Source of the DNA: CAVTGO01 sp963734275
GTDB lineage: Bacteria > Actinomycetota > UBA4738 > HRBIN12
Direction: 5' to 3'
Assembly: GCA_963734275.1 (NCBI GenBank)
Contig: CAVTGO010000013.1
Span: forward strand, 434,001-498,000
Length of the DNA stretch: 64,000 bases
Part shown: piece after piece, positions 17,989 to 26,796 of the stretch
Layout of the letters: each line of letters begins with the position of its first letter
Numbering within the stretch: position 1 is the stretch's first letter
Program-made: the position numbers and the translations under genes
Notes under the pieces: generated by a model
What the model was told of the DNA's origin: nothing
Databases searched by the model: none
The model's input: the letters and a program-made list of their open reading frames with translations, nothing else

Positions 17989-18840
17989 CGGAGCCGGTCC
18001 GAGCCGCCGGAGGGGTCGTCCTGCGCGATGAAGGCGACGCGCACCGGGTCGCCCTCGTGCACCGTCCACGCTACGACGACTGGTCCTTCCCGAAGGGCAA
18101 GCTGCTGAACGGTGAGACCGACGAGCAGGCAGCGCTCCGCGAGGTCGAGGAGGAGACGGGGCTGCGCTGCCGCGCGGGCGCGAGGGTCGGGACGGTGACC
18201 TACGAGGATCGCCACGGCCGCCCGAAGGTCGTCCACTACTTCCGGATGGAGCCGATCGACGGCACGTTCGCACCGAACGACGAGGTCGACGAGCTCCGCT
18301 GGGCAACCCGGGAGGAGGCCGACGAGCTCCTCACGTATCGTCACGACCGCGACGTCCTGCGCAGCGTCGTGACGGACGCGCCCATCTACGTCGCGCGGCA
18401 CGCGAAAGCCGGGCTGCGCACGCGGTGGACGGGTCCCGACGAACAGCGTCCGCTGACCCGCCGTGGCCGCCGCCAGGCGGAGCGACTCGTCGAGCGGTTC
18501 CGCGGCATCCAGGTCGCGCGGATCGTCTCGAGCCCGTTCGTGCGGTGCGTCCAGACCGTGGAGCCGCTCGCGCGCGATCGCGGCCTCGAGGTCGAGCCCG
18601 ACCCCCGGCTCGCCGAAGGCGCGGACCGCGAAGCGGTGATGCAGCTGATCGCGTGAGCTCGAGCCGGTGCCCGTCGTGCTGTGCGGGCACGGGCGCGAGA
18701 TCGAGCTGCTGATCGATCAGGTGGAGGCGAGCGGGGCATCGGTCGAGGGCCCGCGGGGGATCGCGAAGGGCTCGGTCTGGGTGCTCGAACGCCACGACGG
18801 GCGCGTGGCCTCGGCCCGGTACCTCCAGCCACCCGCCTGA
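17985..18840 (+). CDS. mutT1: Nudix hydrolase fused to SixA-type phosphatase (MutT1-like), frameshifted
   Basis: About 284 residues when repaired. Nudix domain (1-130) with GKLLNGETDEQAALREVEEETGL, then a histidine phosphatase domain (YVARHAKAG, SSPFVRCVQTVEPLA). The first frame stops at 18656 after MQLIA; from 18655 another frame continues ELEPVPVVLCGHG and ends in KGSVWVLERHDGRVASARYLQPPA. The extra base is probably T at 18654. In M. tuberculosis the similar MutT1 lies next to ppk and acts on 8-oxo-GTP and diadenosine polyphosphates. GTG start overlaps the CHAD stop as GTGA. Confidence 0.85.
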
Positions 18841-18878
18841 GACCGCCCCCATGAGGTCGCCCGCCTAGGATGGCCGGC

Positions 18879-20423
18879 GTGCGGTTCGCCGTCCTGGATC
18901 TGGGCAGCACGACGTTCCAGCTCCTCGTTGCCGACGCGGACGCCGACGGGTCGCTGACCCCGGTCCTGCGCGACCGGGTCGTCTTGAACCTCGGGCTCGT
19001 CCTCGCCGGCGAGGGAGAGCTCCCGGACGACCTCGCCGTCCGTGCGGCCGAGACCGCGCGCCGCATGCACGAGATCTCGGAGCGGGCGGGCGCGGAACGG
19101 ATCCTGCCGATCGCGACGAGCGCCCTGCGCGACAGCCCGAACCGCGACGAGCTCGCCGAGCTGTTCCGGCGAGCCGTGCCCACGGCGGTCCGGTTCGTCG
19201 ACGGCCGCGAGGAGGCGCGCCTGACCGCCGCGGGTGTCCGCGCGAGCGTCGCGGTCGGGACCGAGCCGGTGCTCCTGCTCGACCTCGGTGGCGGGAGCCT
19301 CGAGGTGGCCGTCGCCGGCCCCGAGGGGCTCCGCTCCGGGATGAGTCTGCCGGTCGGCGCCGGCCGGCTCACCGGCCTCCTCGTTCACCACGACCCGCCG
19401 AGCCGTGCCGAGCGCCGGGCGGTGCGCGACGCGGTCGAGGAGGCGGTCGCCCCGATCGTCGAGGGCGTCACGGCCGAGGCGCCGGACCGGACCATCGCGA
19501 GCGGAGGGACGGCCGGCGCCCTCGCGCGGCTCGTCGCCGCGGATCGGTGGAGCGTGCTTCCCGCGTCGCTGAACCAGTTCGAGGTATCCGTGGACGAGCT
19601 CCGGGAGGTAACGCGCGAGCTCCAAGGCCTCTCGCTCGCCGAGCGCCTCGAGCTCCGCGGGATCGACGAACGCCGCGCCGAGCTTCTGCCGGCCGGGGGA
19701 TGGATCCTCACGACGGCCGCCGCCGCGTTCGGCGCACCCGCGCTGGTGCACTCGGAGTGGGGACTCCGCGAGGGCGTGATCCTCGATGCACTCGAGCTGG
19801 CCGACGCGCCCGCCCGCGAGCCCGCCGAGATGCGACGGCGCTCGGTGGAGACGCACGTCCACGCGTGGGGCGAGGATCCGGCGCACGTCGGGCTCGTCGA
19901 GCGGCTCTGCCTGCGCCTGTTCGACGAGACGGCGAAGGTCCACGGTCTCGGCCCGCTCGAGCGGGAGTGGCTCGAGCACGCGGCCCGCCTCCACGAGATC
20001 GGCACGAAGGTCTCGCCGGCCCGGCTCCACAAGCACGGCGCGTACCTCGTCGAGAACGCGGGGCTCCGCGGCTTCGCCCCGGAGGAGGTCTGGGCGATCG
20101 CCACGATCGTGCGGTTCCAGCGGGGGAAGGACCCGCGGGCCGTCTACGCGCCCTTCGCCGCGTTGTCCAAGGAGACCCGCGCCGCGTGCGAGATCCTCAC
20201 GGGCCTGTTCCGCGTCGGCCATGCCATCGGACGCGGCCCCGAGGGCGACGAGCTCGAGGTGGCCGTGAAGGTGCACGACTCGGATCTGCGGATCCGCGTG
20301 AGCGGGGCGGCGAACCCGGAGGCGGCCGTCGACGAGGCGCGGCAGGCCGCCGGATTGCTCGAGCGCGCGCTGGGCCGGGAGGTCCGGATCGACGCGGCGA
20401 CGCCGACGGTGACGACGGCCTAG
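18879..20423 (+). CDS. ppx: Exopolyphosphatase (Ppx/GppA family) with C-terminal HD-type domain
   Basis: About 514 residues. Ppx/GppA ATPase-fold motifs: FAVLDLGSTTFQLLVAD (phosphate loop), VDGREEARLTAAGV, LLLDLGGGSLEVAV and IASGGTAGALARL. The C-terminal part (about 320-500) is helical with an HD-like LEHAARLHEIG. It would release phosphate from polyphosphate ends. TAGGAT at 18866-18871 lies 7 bases before the GTG at 18879, so I prefer this start to the ATG at 18870, which overlaps the -10 element. The stop shares CTAG with the convergent GNAT gene. Confidence 0.93.
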   Translation: MRFAVLDLGSTTFQLLVADADADGSLTPVLRDRVVLNLGLVLAGEGELPDDLAVRAAETARRMHEISERAGAERILPIATSALRDSPNRDELAELFRRAVPTAVRFVDGREEARLTAAGVRASVAVGTEPVLLLDLGGGSLEVAVAGPEGLRSGMSLPVGAGRLTGLLVHHDPPSRAERRAVRDAVEEAVAPIVEGVTAEAPDRTIASGGTAGALARLVAADRWSVLPASLNQFEVSVDELREVTRELQGLSLAERLELRGIDERRAELLPAGGWILTTAAAAFGAPALVHSEWGLREGVILDALELADAPAREPAEMRRRSVETHVHAWGEDPAHVGLVERLCLRLFDETAKVHGLGPLEREWLEHAARLHEIGTKVSPARLHKHGAYLVENAGLRGFAPEEVWAIATIVRFQRGKDPRAVYAPFAALSKETRAACEILTGLFRVGHAIGRGPEGDELEVAVKVHDSDLRIRVSGAANPEAAVDEARQAAGLLERALGREVRIDAATPTVTTA

Positions 20424-21178
20424 CCGGCCGCGACCGGCGAGAGCCAGCTCGCGATCTGCGTCACCGGCCGGAACCCGATCCGCTCGTACATCGCGGCAGC
20501 CACGGTTCCGGGCTCCGCGAGCAGGTACGCGGGCGCGCCGCCCGCCGACGCGACGAGGGTTCGGACGATGGCGCTCGCATGGCCGCGCCGACGAGCGGCC
20601 GGCATCGTCACCACGTGGTCCACGTACGCGGTCCCGCCGGCGACCCAGAGCGCCGCGAGAGCGACGATGGCACCGCCCTCGACGACGCCGAACCAGCGCC
20701 GGCCGGCGGGGATCAACAGGTCGCGCTCGATCGCCTGGATCTGGTCCAGGACCTCCTCCTCGTGGACGTCGAGGTGGCGCGCGGACTCGCGATGGGCCGA
20801 CCAGAACGCGTCGTCGGGGACCACCTCCATCACGCGGTCCTCGGCGGGTGGTGGCTCGCCCTCGAACGCCATGATCAGGTCCCACGTCAGGCGCTCTCCG
20901 CGCGTGCTCGCCTCGGCCAGCAGATCCGTCTGGTCGCCCGGATGGACGACGACCACGTGCGACCTGGCGCTGCCGCTGCGATCCATCTCGACGATGAGCT
21001 CGCGCTCGATCTCTGCCAGGCCCACCGGTTCGCGAGACTCGACGCGAGCGTAGTTGGGCTCCTGGATCCTCGGGTAGCGGTGGTCGGAGACGACGGCGCC
21101 CCAGCTCGTGGGCACGACGCGCTCGAACAGATCGTCCTGCGCGCGCCAAGCGAGGAGCAGCGGCTCGAGGTCGGGCAC
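20420..21178 (-). CDS. GNAT family N-acetyltransferase
   Basis: 252 residues. The C-terminal half has the acetyl-CoA fold: VDHVVTMPAARRRGHASAIVRTL is motif A (R-R-R-G-H-A) and YERIGFRPV is motif B. The N-terminal half (1-110) is a second, degenerate GNAT-like lobe. Substrate unknown. GTG start at 21178; it is divergent from corA with 41 bases between. Confidence 0.85.
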   Translation of the reverse strand: MPDLEPLLLAWRAQDDLFERVVPTSWGAVVSDHRYPRIQEPNYARVESREPVGLAEIERELIVEMDRSGSARSHVVVVHPGDQTDLLAEASTRGERLTWDLIMAFEGEPPPAEDRVMEVVPDDAFWSAHRESARHLDVHEEEVLDQIQAIERDLLIPAGRRWFGVVEGGAIVALAALWVAGGTAYVDHVVTMPAARRRGHASAIVRTLVASAGGAPAYLLAEPGTVAAAMYERIGFRPVTQIASWLSPVAAG

Positions 21179-21219
21179 GGGCCCATGCTCGCAGGTCGCT
21201 GCGGTAGGCTCGCGCCGCC

Positions 21220-22191
21220 GTGATCACCGCTCGCATCTTCCGCGACGGCGTCCTGCACGAGGAGACGCCGTTCGACACCGATGCCGTCCGGGCGTGCCGC
21301 GAAGCGGGCGACCAGCGCGTGTGGGTGGATGTGGTCGACCCCTCGGACGAGGAGCTCGGGCTGCTCCAGGCCACGTTCGGCCTGCACGAGCTCTCGATCG
21401 AGGACAGCCGGCGCTGGGGCCAGCGTTCGAAGATCGAGTTCTACCCGGACTACGTGTTCCTGGTGGCCCATGGCCTCGAGCTCGACCCCTCGGACGAGCT
21501 CGTCGACTCCGAGCTCCACCTGTTCGCCGGCCAGGGCTTCTACGTCCTCACGATCCGTCGCGAGCCACTGCTCCGGTTCGAGCCCACCTTGGAGCGCGCG
21601 GGGCGTGGATCCGGCATCGCGCACGAGGGGATCGGCTACTCCGTCTACCTCCTGCTCGACGAGATCGTGGATGGGTACCTGGATTCGGTCGAGCGGCTCG
21701 AGGACCTGTCGGACTACATCGAGGAGCGGGTCTTCGCCGACGAGGAATCCGACGATCTCCAAGAGCAGATCTTCCGGCTGAAGCGCAAGATCGTGCGCTT
21801 CCGGCGACTCGTCTCGCCCATGCGCGCGGTGATCGACCAGCTGTCCGAGCACGGCGACATCGTGACCCCCGCGCTCGATCCCTACTACCGCGACGTACAG
21901 GATCACGTGATCCGCTCGATCGAGCTCGTGGACAACATCCGCGAGCTGCTCTCGACGGCGCTCGAGGCCCGACTGGCTCAGACGTCGAACCGCCTGAGCG
22001 TCGTGACGAAGCGTCTGTCGGCCTGGGCCGGGATCATCCTGGTCCCGACGCTGATCGCCGGGATCTACGGGATGAACTTCACGCACATGCCCGAGCTCGA
22101 CTGGAAGCTCGGCTACCCGTTCGCACTCGGCTCGATGGTGGTCGCCGCCGCCCTCCTGTACCGGGGGTTCAAGAAGCGGGACTGGATCTAG
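21220..22191 (+). CDS. corA: CorA family magnesium/cobalt transporter
   Basis: 323 residues. A soluble N-terminal domain, a long helix (residues about 160-260), and two C-terminal membrane helices with the signature GMN in IYGMNFTHMPELDW. It forms a homopentameric channel for Mg2+ or Co2+. TAGGCT at 21205-21210 lies 9 bases before the GTG start, which predicts a leaderless mRNA. Confidence 0.95.
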   Translation: MITARIFRDGVLHEETPFDTDAVRACREAGDQRVWVDVVDPSDEELGLLQATFGLHELSIEDSRRWGQRSKIEFYPDYVFLVAHGLELDPSDELVDSELHLFAGQGFYVLTIRREPLLRFEPTLERAGRGSGIAHEGIGYSVYLLLDEIVDGYLDSVERLEDLSDYIEERVFADEESDDLQEQIFRLKRKIVRFRRLVSPMRAVIDQLSEHGDIVTPALDPYYRDVQDHVIRSIELVDNIRELLSTALEARLAQTSNRLSVVTKRLSAWAGIILVPTLIAGIYGMNFTHMPELDWKLGYPFALGSMVVAAALLYRGFKKRDWI

Positions 22192-22193
22192 CC

Positions 22194-22523
22194 GTGTGCC
22201 GCGCGTTGAAGGTCCTCTGCGTAGCCGAGGGCGCCGCGGCGCTGGCCGAGCTGAAGCGGGCAGCTGTGTCCGCCGAGTGGGAGCTGACCCCGGGGGCGAG
22301 CTCCGAGGAAGAAGCCCTGCGGCAGCTCCACGAGGAACGGCCGCACGTGGTCGTGGCGTTCGGCGACCTGGGCGGGTTCGTGGCCCGAGCGCTCGACGCG
22401 TATCCGAACCTTCGGGTGATCGCGGACCGGGACCTGCCCGGGGCGAGCGTCGTCGCGGCCTCGCTCGACGAGGTCCGGGGCGCCGTGCTCGGGCCCCGCC
22501 CGGGCGGTCCCGTCCGGTCCTAG
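22194..22523 (+). CDS. Small receiver-like protein of unknown function
   Basis: 109 residues from the GTG at 22194, only 2 bases after the corA stop. The pattern (KVLCVAEG, AAALAELKRAAV, RPHVVVAFGDLGGFV, LRVIADRDLPGA) resembles a response-regulator receiver fold, but I see no clear phosphorylated Asp at the expected place (it reads FGDLGG). It may be a degenerate receiver, cotranscribed with corA. Ends 1 base before the convergent lysozyme-like gene. Confidence 0.6.
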   Translation: MCRALKVLCVAEGAAALAELKRAAVSAEWELTPGASSEEEALRQLHEERPHVVVAFGDLGGFVARALDAYPNLRVIADRDLPGASVVAASLDEVRGAVLGPRPGGPVRS

Positions 22524-22524
22524 A

Positions 22525-22959
22525 TCAGGCGCAGCCCGCCCACGCGCTCCACGAGTTCATCGCCGCCGCCATCCGCAGGGAGACGATGATGTTGGCTCGC
22601 CCGTTGTAGACGGAGCGGTCGGGTTGGCCCCAGCGATCGGCCCGACCGGGCCAGTAGTGGAGGGCCTGCTGGAAGAGGCCGCCGTACCCGTTCGGGTTCA
22701 GGGCCCGGGGGTTCAGGTTGGACTCGCACCGGGCGACCTCGATCGCCTTGTCCGGCGCGCCAGGGCTATCCCAGCGTCGAGCGGCACACTTGATCAACTG
22801 CTTGAGCTGCCAGGTCCCATCTCTCCAGTCGTAGTCGCATACCCGGCGGGAGATCAACCGCTCCTCTGCCAGCCCCTCCTGGGCCGGCATCGTGATCAGG
22901 AACGAGATCGTTGCGAGCGCCGCGAACACGACGCGGCGCGTCTGATCGGCTCGGATCAT
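22525..22959 (-). CDS. Secreted lysozyme-like (transglycosylase SLT-type) protein
   Basis: 144 residues. Signal peptide (residues about 8-30, ending GLAEE). The mature part has AIEVARCESNLNPRALNPNGYGGLFQQ, whose Glu and GGLFQ resemble the catalytic region of soluble lytic transglycosylases and actinobacterial resuscitation-type enzymes. It should act on peptidoglycan outside the cell. ATG at 22959; an upstream in-frame ATG at 23019 has no ribosome site. The start is preceded by a hairpin that contains its Shine-Dalgarno-like G-run. Confidence 0.75.
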   Translation of the reverse strand: MIRADQTRRVVFAALATISFLITMPAQEGLAEERLISRRVCDYDWRDGTWQLKQLIKCAARRWDSPGAPDKAIEVARCESNLNPRALNPNGYGGLFQQALHYWPGRADRWGQPDRSVYNGRANIIVSLRMAAAMNSWSAWAGCA

Positions 22960-22964
22960 CCTGT

Positions 22965-23089
22965 GGTTCACCCCCGCGGTGAACCGGGCTGGCGGCCGGG
23001 TCCGCGCCCACCGACACATGATTGGTCGGCAGGCCCACGGTAGGTCGTGGGTGCATGGTCACCTCCTCGAGTTCGGACACCGTGTGACC
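22965..23089 (-). promoter_or_regulatory. Structured leader upstream of the lysozyme-like gene
   Basis: Three inverted repeats occur in the 324-base gap 22960-23283: GGTTCACC/GGTGAACC (22965-22972 and 22978-22985), CCCACG/CGTGGG (23034-23039 and 23046-23051) and GGTCAC/GTGACC (23057-23062 and 23084-23089). The first lies 5 bases upstream of the start codon and would hide the ribosome site in RNA. The rest of the gap (23090-23283) holds the ispH promoter (TACGAT, 23272-23277) and no gene I can support. Confidence 0.5.
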
Positions 23090-23283
23090 TATCGGCTCAC
23101 CCGTCCGTACGGTCCCAGCACCCCGCGACCGAGCGCGCGCCATCCAGCCAGGGCGTGGAGGAAGACACGCGAGGAGGCGGGGAGGGGCGGACCGAACGTC
23201 CGTTTGAGTCTCCGCGACCCTACCAGCGGCCTCCGACACGAACGTGACCGAGGGTCACGGCGCTCGGGCCGTACGATGGGGGC

Positions 23284-24204
23284 GTGCCGAGCAAGGTCCT
23301 CCTCGCTGCGCCGCGCGGCTACTGCGCGGGCGTCGAGCGCGCCGTCGATGCGGTCGAGCGCGCGTTGATCACGCACGGCGCCCCCGTCTACGTGCGCAAG
23401 CAGATCGTGCACAACCTCCCCGTGGTCCGAGACCTCGAGGCCAAAGGTGCCGTGTTCGTCGAGCAGGAAGCCGAGGTTCCCGAGGGCGCGGTCGTCGTCC
23501 TGTCCGCGCACGGCGTCGCACCGGACGTGTACGCGAACTCGGCCGGGCGGCATCTGACGGTCCTCGACGCCACGTGCCCGCTCGTGACCAAGGTCCATCT
23601 GGAGGCACGCCGGTTCGCCGCCGAAGGCCGGACGATCGTCCTGATCGGCCACGCCGGCCACGAGGAGGTGGTCGGGACGACGGGCCAGGCACCAGAGCGC
23701 ACGATCTTGGTCCAGGACGTGGCCGAGGCGCGGACGGTCCCGATCTCCGACGCCGAGAACCTGTCGTACCTCACGCAGACGACCCTGTCCGTGGACGAGA
23801 CGAACCAGATCATCGCCGTGCTCCGGGAGCGGTTCCCGCAGATCGCGGCCCCGCCTCGCGAGGACATCTGCTACGCGACGCAGAACCGTCAGGACGCGGT
23901 GAAGGAGCTGGCCCGCCTCGCGGACGTGGTCCTCGTGATCGGCTCGGACAACTCGTCGAACTCGAACCGCCTGGCCGAGGTGGCGCGCGAGCTCGGTACC
24001 CCCGCGTACCTCGTGGACGACGAGACGGAGGTGGATGCCGCCTGGCTCGAGGGCGCCGACGTCGTCGGCCTCACCTCGGGCGCGAGCGCTCCCGAGTGGC
24101 TCGTGGAGCGGATGCTCGCCTGGCTCGCCGAGCACGGCGCCACCGAGGTCGACGAGGTGCGTCTGGCCGAGGAGCACGTGCGCTTCTCGGACGTCCGGAT
24201 CTGA
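23284..24204 (+). CDS. ispH: 4-hydroxy-3-methylbut-2-enyl diphosphate reductase
   Basis: 306 residues. Last step of the MEP isoprenoid pathway, forming IPP and DMAPP, with a 4Fe-4S cluster. The three cluster cysteines are in APRGYCAGV, LDATCPLVTK and EDICYATQNRQ; substrate-binding VLSAHGVAP and SDNSSNSNRL are intact. TACGAT (23272-23277) lies 6 bases before the GTG start, which predicts a leaderless transcript. Confidence 0.97.
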   Translation: MPSKVLLAAPRGYCAGVERAVDAVERALITHGAPVYVRKQIVHNLPVVRDLEAKGAVFVEQEAEVPEGAVVVLSAHGVAPDVYANSAGRHLTVLDATCPLVTKVHLEARRFAAEGRTIVLIGHAGHEEVVGTTGQAPERTILVQDVAEARTVPISDAENLSYLTQTTLSVDETNQIIAVLRERFPQIAAPPREDICYATQNRQDAVKELARLADVVLVIGSDNSSNSNRLAEVARELGTPAYLVDDETEVDAAWLEGADVVGLTSGASAPEWLVERMLAWLAEHGATEVDEVRLAEEHVRFSDVRI

Positions 24205-24208
24205 CCGG

Positions 24209-25405
24209 CTAGCCGATCTCCGCGGCGGGCGCGTTCACGCGGCAGAGCGCCTCGAGCTCTTCGGCGCCCTCCTCCGGTCCCATCGCGATCAGGCGGTCGC
24301 CGGCTCGGAGCACGAAGCCCCCGCGGGGCCGGTAGTGCCAGCGCGGCCCGCGTTGCACCGCGAGGACGAACATCCCGGTCTCCGTCTCGAGCCGGAGCTC
24401 TTTCAAGGAGCGCCCGTCGGCGACCGAGCCGTCCTCGACGACCGTCTCGGCGCTCGTCTCCTCGGTCTCCTCGAGCGCGATCTGCACGACCGGGTGGAGC
24501 GGCTCGCCGTGCTCCACGTACCAGGTCATGTCGCGGGCGGCGTCGCACATCGACTCGCTGGCGCTCGCCAGGCGCAGGAGCCCCCGGAGTTCGTCGGGGT
24601 TGCGGGCCTCGGGCGCCGCGCGGAGCACCCAGGACTCGAGCTCGTCGTGCAGGATGTCGCTTCGGACCTCGAGCGCCCCGACCTCGGCCGCGAGCGCCCG
24701 GTTGTTGAACAGGAGCGAGGAGTACGCGAGGCCGACGGCGGCCTCCGACAGGTCCTTCAGCTCGACGAGGATGTCCACCGCTCGGTCGAGCTCGGACAGC
24801 GGCGGGGCGTCGTCGTCCGGCAGCTCCGGCAGCGGGGGCGCGCCGGCGAGCAGCCGCAGCAGATTCACCCCTTCCTCGGGTCCCCGCGCGAGCAGGACGT
24901 CGCCTTCGGACAGGACGTCGTCGGGTCCGGGGTCGAATCGCCACTCGATCCCGCTGCGGATCGCCACGATCCACATGCCCGTCTCGGTCGGCAGCGACAG
25001 CTCGCGGAGCGTGCGCCCGATCACGGCGGCTCCCCCGCGGACCTTGACGCGGGCGGTCATCTCGTCCGCGTGGCGGAGGTCGCGGCGAAGGGCGTCGGGG
25101 ATGCCGAGGTGAGCCTCGACCACCCGGGCGATCGTCGAGGCGGCGTCGCCCACCTGTTCGATGGCGTCGGCGATCCACAAGACGCCGGCCATGCCCTCGG
25201 CGTCCTCGGGGCTGCGGGCGGCGAGCATCGCCATGATCCTGAGGCGCCGGAGGTCGGCCGCCATCCGCTCCTCGAGCTGCTCGACCTCGCGCGCCAGCTT
25301 CTCCTCGTTGAAGAAGACGGCCGCGTACGCCAGGTCGACCATCAACTCGGAGGCGTCCTTGGCCTCGATGAGCAGGTCCTTGACGGTCCTGGGTTGGTCA
25401 TCCAT
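24209..25405 (-). CDS. Duplicated PhoU-like plus TrkA_C (RCK_C) domain protein
   Basis: 398 residues with an internal duplication. Each half has a PhoU-like helical segment (residues about 1-95 and 215-305) followed by an RCK_C/TrkA_C domain (about 115-190, GRTLRELSLPTETGMWIVAI; and about 325-390, GRSLKELRLETETGMFVLAV). No membrane helix is seen. RCK_C domains gate K+ channels and can bind nucleotides such as c-di-AMP. It overlaps the upstream Mg-transporter gene by 8 bases, so it is probably its cytoplasmic regulatory partner (inference). Confidence 0.85.
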   Translation of the reverse strand: MDDQPRTVKDLLIEAKDASELMVDLAYAAVFFNEEKLAREVEQLEERMAADLRRLRIMAMLAARSPEDAEGMAGVLWIADAIEQVGDAASTIARVVEAHLGIPDALRRDLRHADEMTARVKVRGGAAVIGRTLRELSLPTETGMWIVAIRSGIEWRFDPGPDDVLSEGDVLLARGPEEGVNLLRLLAGAPPLPELPDDDAPPLSELDRAVDILVELKDLSEAAVGLAYSSLLFNNRALAAEVGALEVRSDILHDELESWVLRAAPEARNPDELRGLLRLASASESMCDAARDMTWYVEHGEPLHPVVQIALEETEETSAETVVEDGSVADGRSLKELRLETETGMFVLAVQRGPRWHYRPRGGFVLRAGDRLIAMGPEEGAEELEALCRVNAPAAEIG

Positions 25406-26636
25406 GGGACAGCACCCCCGATGATGTCATGACGTACAAGAGGACCGCCACGCCGGTGAGGTCCATGACGCTCGTGATCACCGGGACGCTCTGGTTGTCC
25501 GGATCTAGGCCGAACCGGTAGGTGATCATCGAGACGTAGTAGCTCGCGATCAGCATCAGCGGCGTCACGATCAGCCCCGCCAGGAGCGTGCGGCCGAGCA
25601 GGCTCGAGAATCCCGGCAGGTTCTCGAGCCCGGTGACCCAGCCGAGGCCGTAGCCGATCGCCCCGATCAGCGCGAACACGACGACCGAGAGCACGCCGAC
25701 CGCCGTCGCGTCGACGACGGCCGGACCCTGCGGCAGTCCCCGCGGGATGATGACACCGAGCTGGAGCTTCGACGTGATCCGCGACGCGAAGATGCCACCT
25801 AGGGCCCCCGCCTGCGATACGAAGGGGGGGATCATCAACAGGAGCACGGGGACGGCGACGAGCTCCGGCTGCCGGGCGCGAAGGAGCCCGCCCGCCACGA
25901 TGTCGAGGACGGGGGTGAGCAGGATCGTCGCGGTCATCTCGATCACGATCCGCCGGATCTGCGGATCGGCGGCGGCGTACGCGCGGACCGCCGCGTACAG
26001 GGCCGCACCGACTGCGACGATCGCGGCGACCGTCGCGATCGCGTCCACCCGGATCAGGAACGTGGCGGCGAACAGGCTCGGGAGCGTGGCAGTGTCGCCC
26101 AGCGCGGTGACCATCGGCGTGGCGACCGAGTCCAGGTCCCATCCCCGACGGTAGGAGAGCACGGACAGGGCGACCGTGATCACCAGGATGAACATCGACC
26201 CGATCGCGCCCCCGACGATCGAGATCGTGGCGAGGTCCCAGAACGAGAGCGAAGCATTCCCGAACGCCGCCGCGGCGAGACGGGCGAGGGCGGCGAGCCA
26301 CAGCGATGAGGTGAACGTCGTGACGACGGCGACGTAGCCGTTGCGGTACAGCACGCCGCCACGGCGGAGCGTCGGCTCCAGCAGGCCGGCGGCGTTGGCG
26401 GTCCCGAGTCGGGCGCCGATCGCGCCGAAGATCGTCCCCTTCATCCCGACCGCGGCCGGGATCAGGACGATCAGGCCGGGCAGGTCGTCGAGGGTGTCGG
26501 TGAGGTGGGCGAGGATCAGGCCCGCGGCGAACCCGGCGACCGTCGACAGGGCGAGCGCCACCAGACCCTGTCGTAGGGTTCGCTGCTCTGCGCGCCAGGT
26601 GGCCCGCAGCCGCCGGGCGGGGCGTGTGAACGCCAT
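25398..26636 (-). CDS. SLC41/MgtE-type divalent cation transporter with two membrane halves
   Basis: 412 residues, nearly all membrane helices, in two homologous halves: VLIPAAVGMKGTIFGAIGARLGTANAAG (first) and LMIPPFVSQAGALGGIFASRI (second). These are MgtE_C/SLC41 signatures; each half carries the conserved small-residue motif for Mg2+ passage. The cytoplasmic N and CBS domains of classic MgtE are absent. This two-half form is known in SLC41 and in archaea. The downstream PhoU/TrkA_C gene overlaps by 8 bases and may replace the missing sensor domains. Confidence 0.88.
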   Translation of the reverse strand: MAFTRPARRLRATWRAEQRTLRQGLVALALSTVAGFAAGLILAHLTDTLDDLPGLIVLIPAAVGMKGTIFGAIGARLGTANAAGLLEPTLRRGGVLYRNGYVAVVTTFTSSLWLAALARLAAAAFGNASLSFWDLATISIVGGAIGSMFILVITVALSVLSYRRGWDLDSVATPMVTALGDTATLPSLFAATFLIRVDAIATVAAIVAVGAALYAAVRAYAAADPQIRRIVIEMTATILLTPVLDIVAGGLLRARQPELVAVPVLLLMIPPFVSQAGALGGIFASRITSKLQLGVIIPRGLPQGPAVVDATAVGVLSVVVFALIGAIGYGLGWVTGLENLPGFSSLLGRTLLAGLIVTPLMLIASYYVSMITYRFGLDPDNQSVPVITSVMDLTGVAVLLYVMTSSGVLSHG

Positions 26637-26796
26637 AACGGCTCGCTCATCGGTTGCATCATGCTCGTGACACGCTCGTCGGCACGCTCGCCGATCGCCA
26701 GGTGGGGGATGGTCGTCCGTGGCCGGGGATGCGTCACAGCGCCTGGTCGAGGCAGTATGGCCCCGCCGATGGTGCAGGACAACCCTCCCGGGGCGG

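Noticed and set aside
22965..22985. PHO-box-like GTTCACC repeat in the hairpin before the lysozyme-like gene
   Set aside because: The units are inverted, not direct repeats, so it does not fit the PHO box layout.
22766..23056. Minus-strand ORF with a very good ribosome site (GAGGAGGTG) before ATG 23056
   Set aside because: The protein is Arg/Pro-rich with no known pattern and overlaps the lysozyme-like gene. The ribosome-like site may belong to the structured leader. It could be a leader peptide, but I cannot support it.
22960..23110. c-di-AMP (ydaO-type) riboswitch before the lysozyme-like gene
   Set aside because: Such genes are often controlled by this riboswitch, but the typical conserved segments are not found; only generic hairpins are seen.
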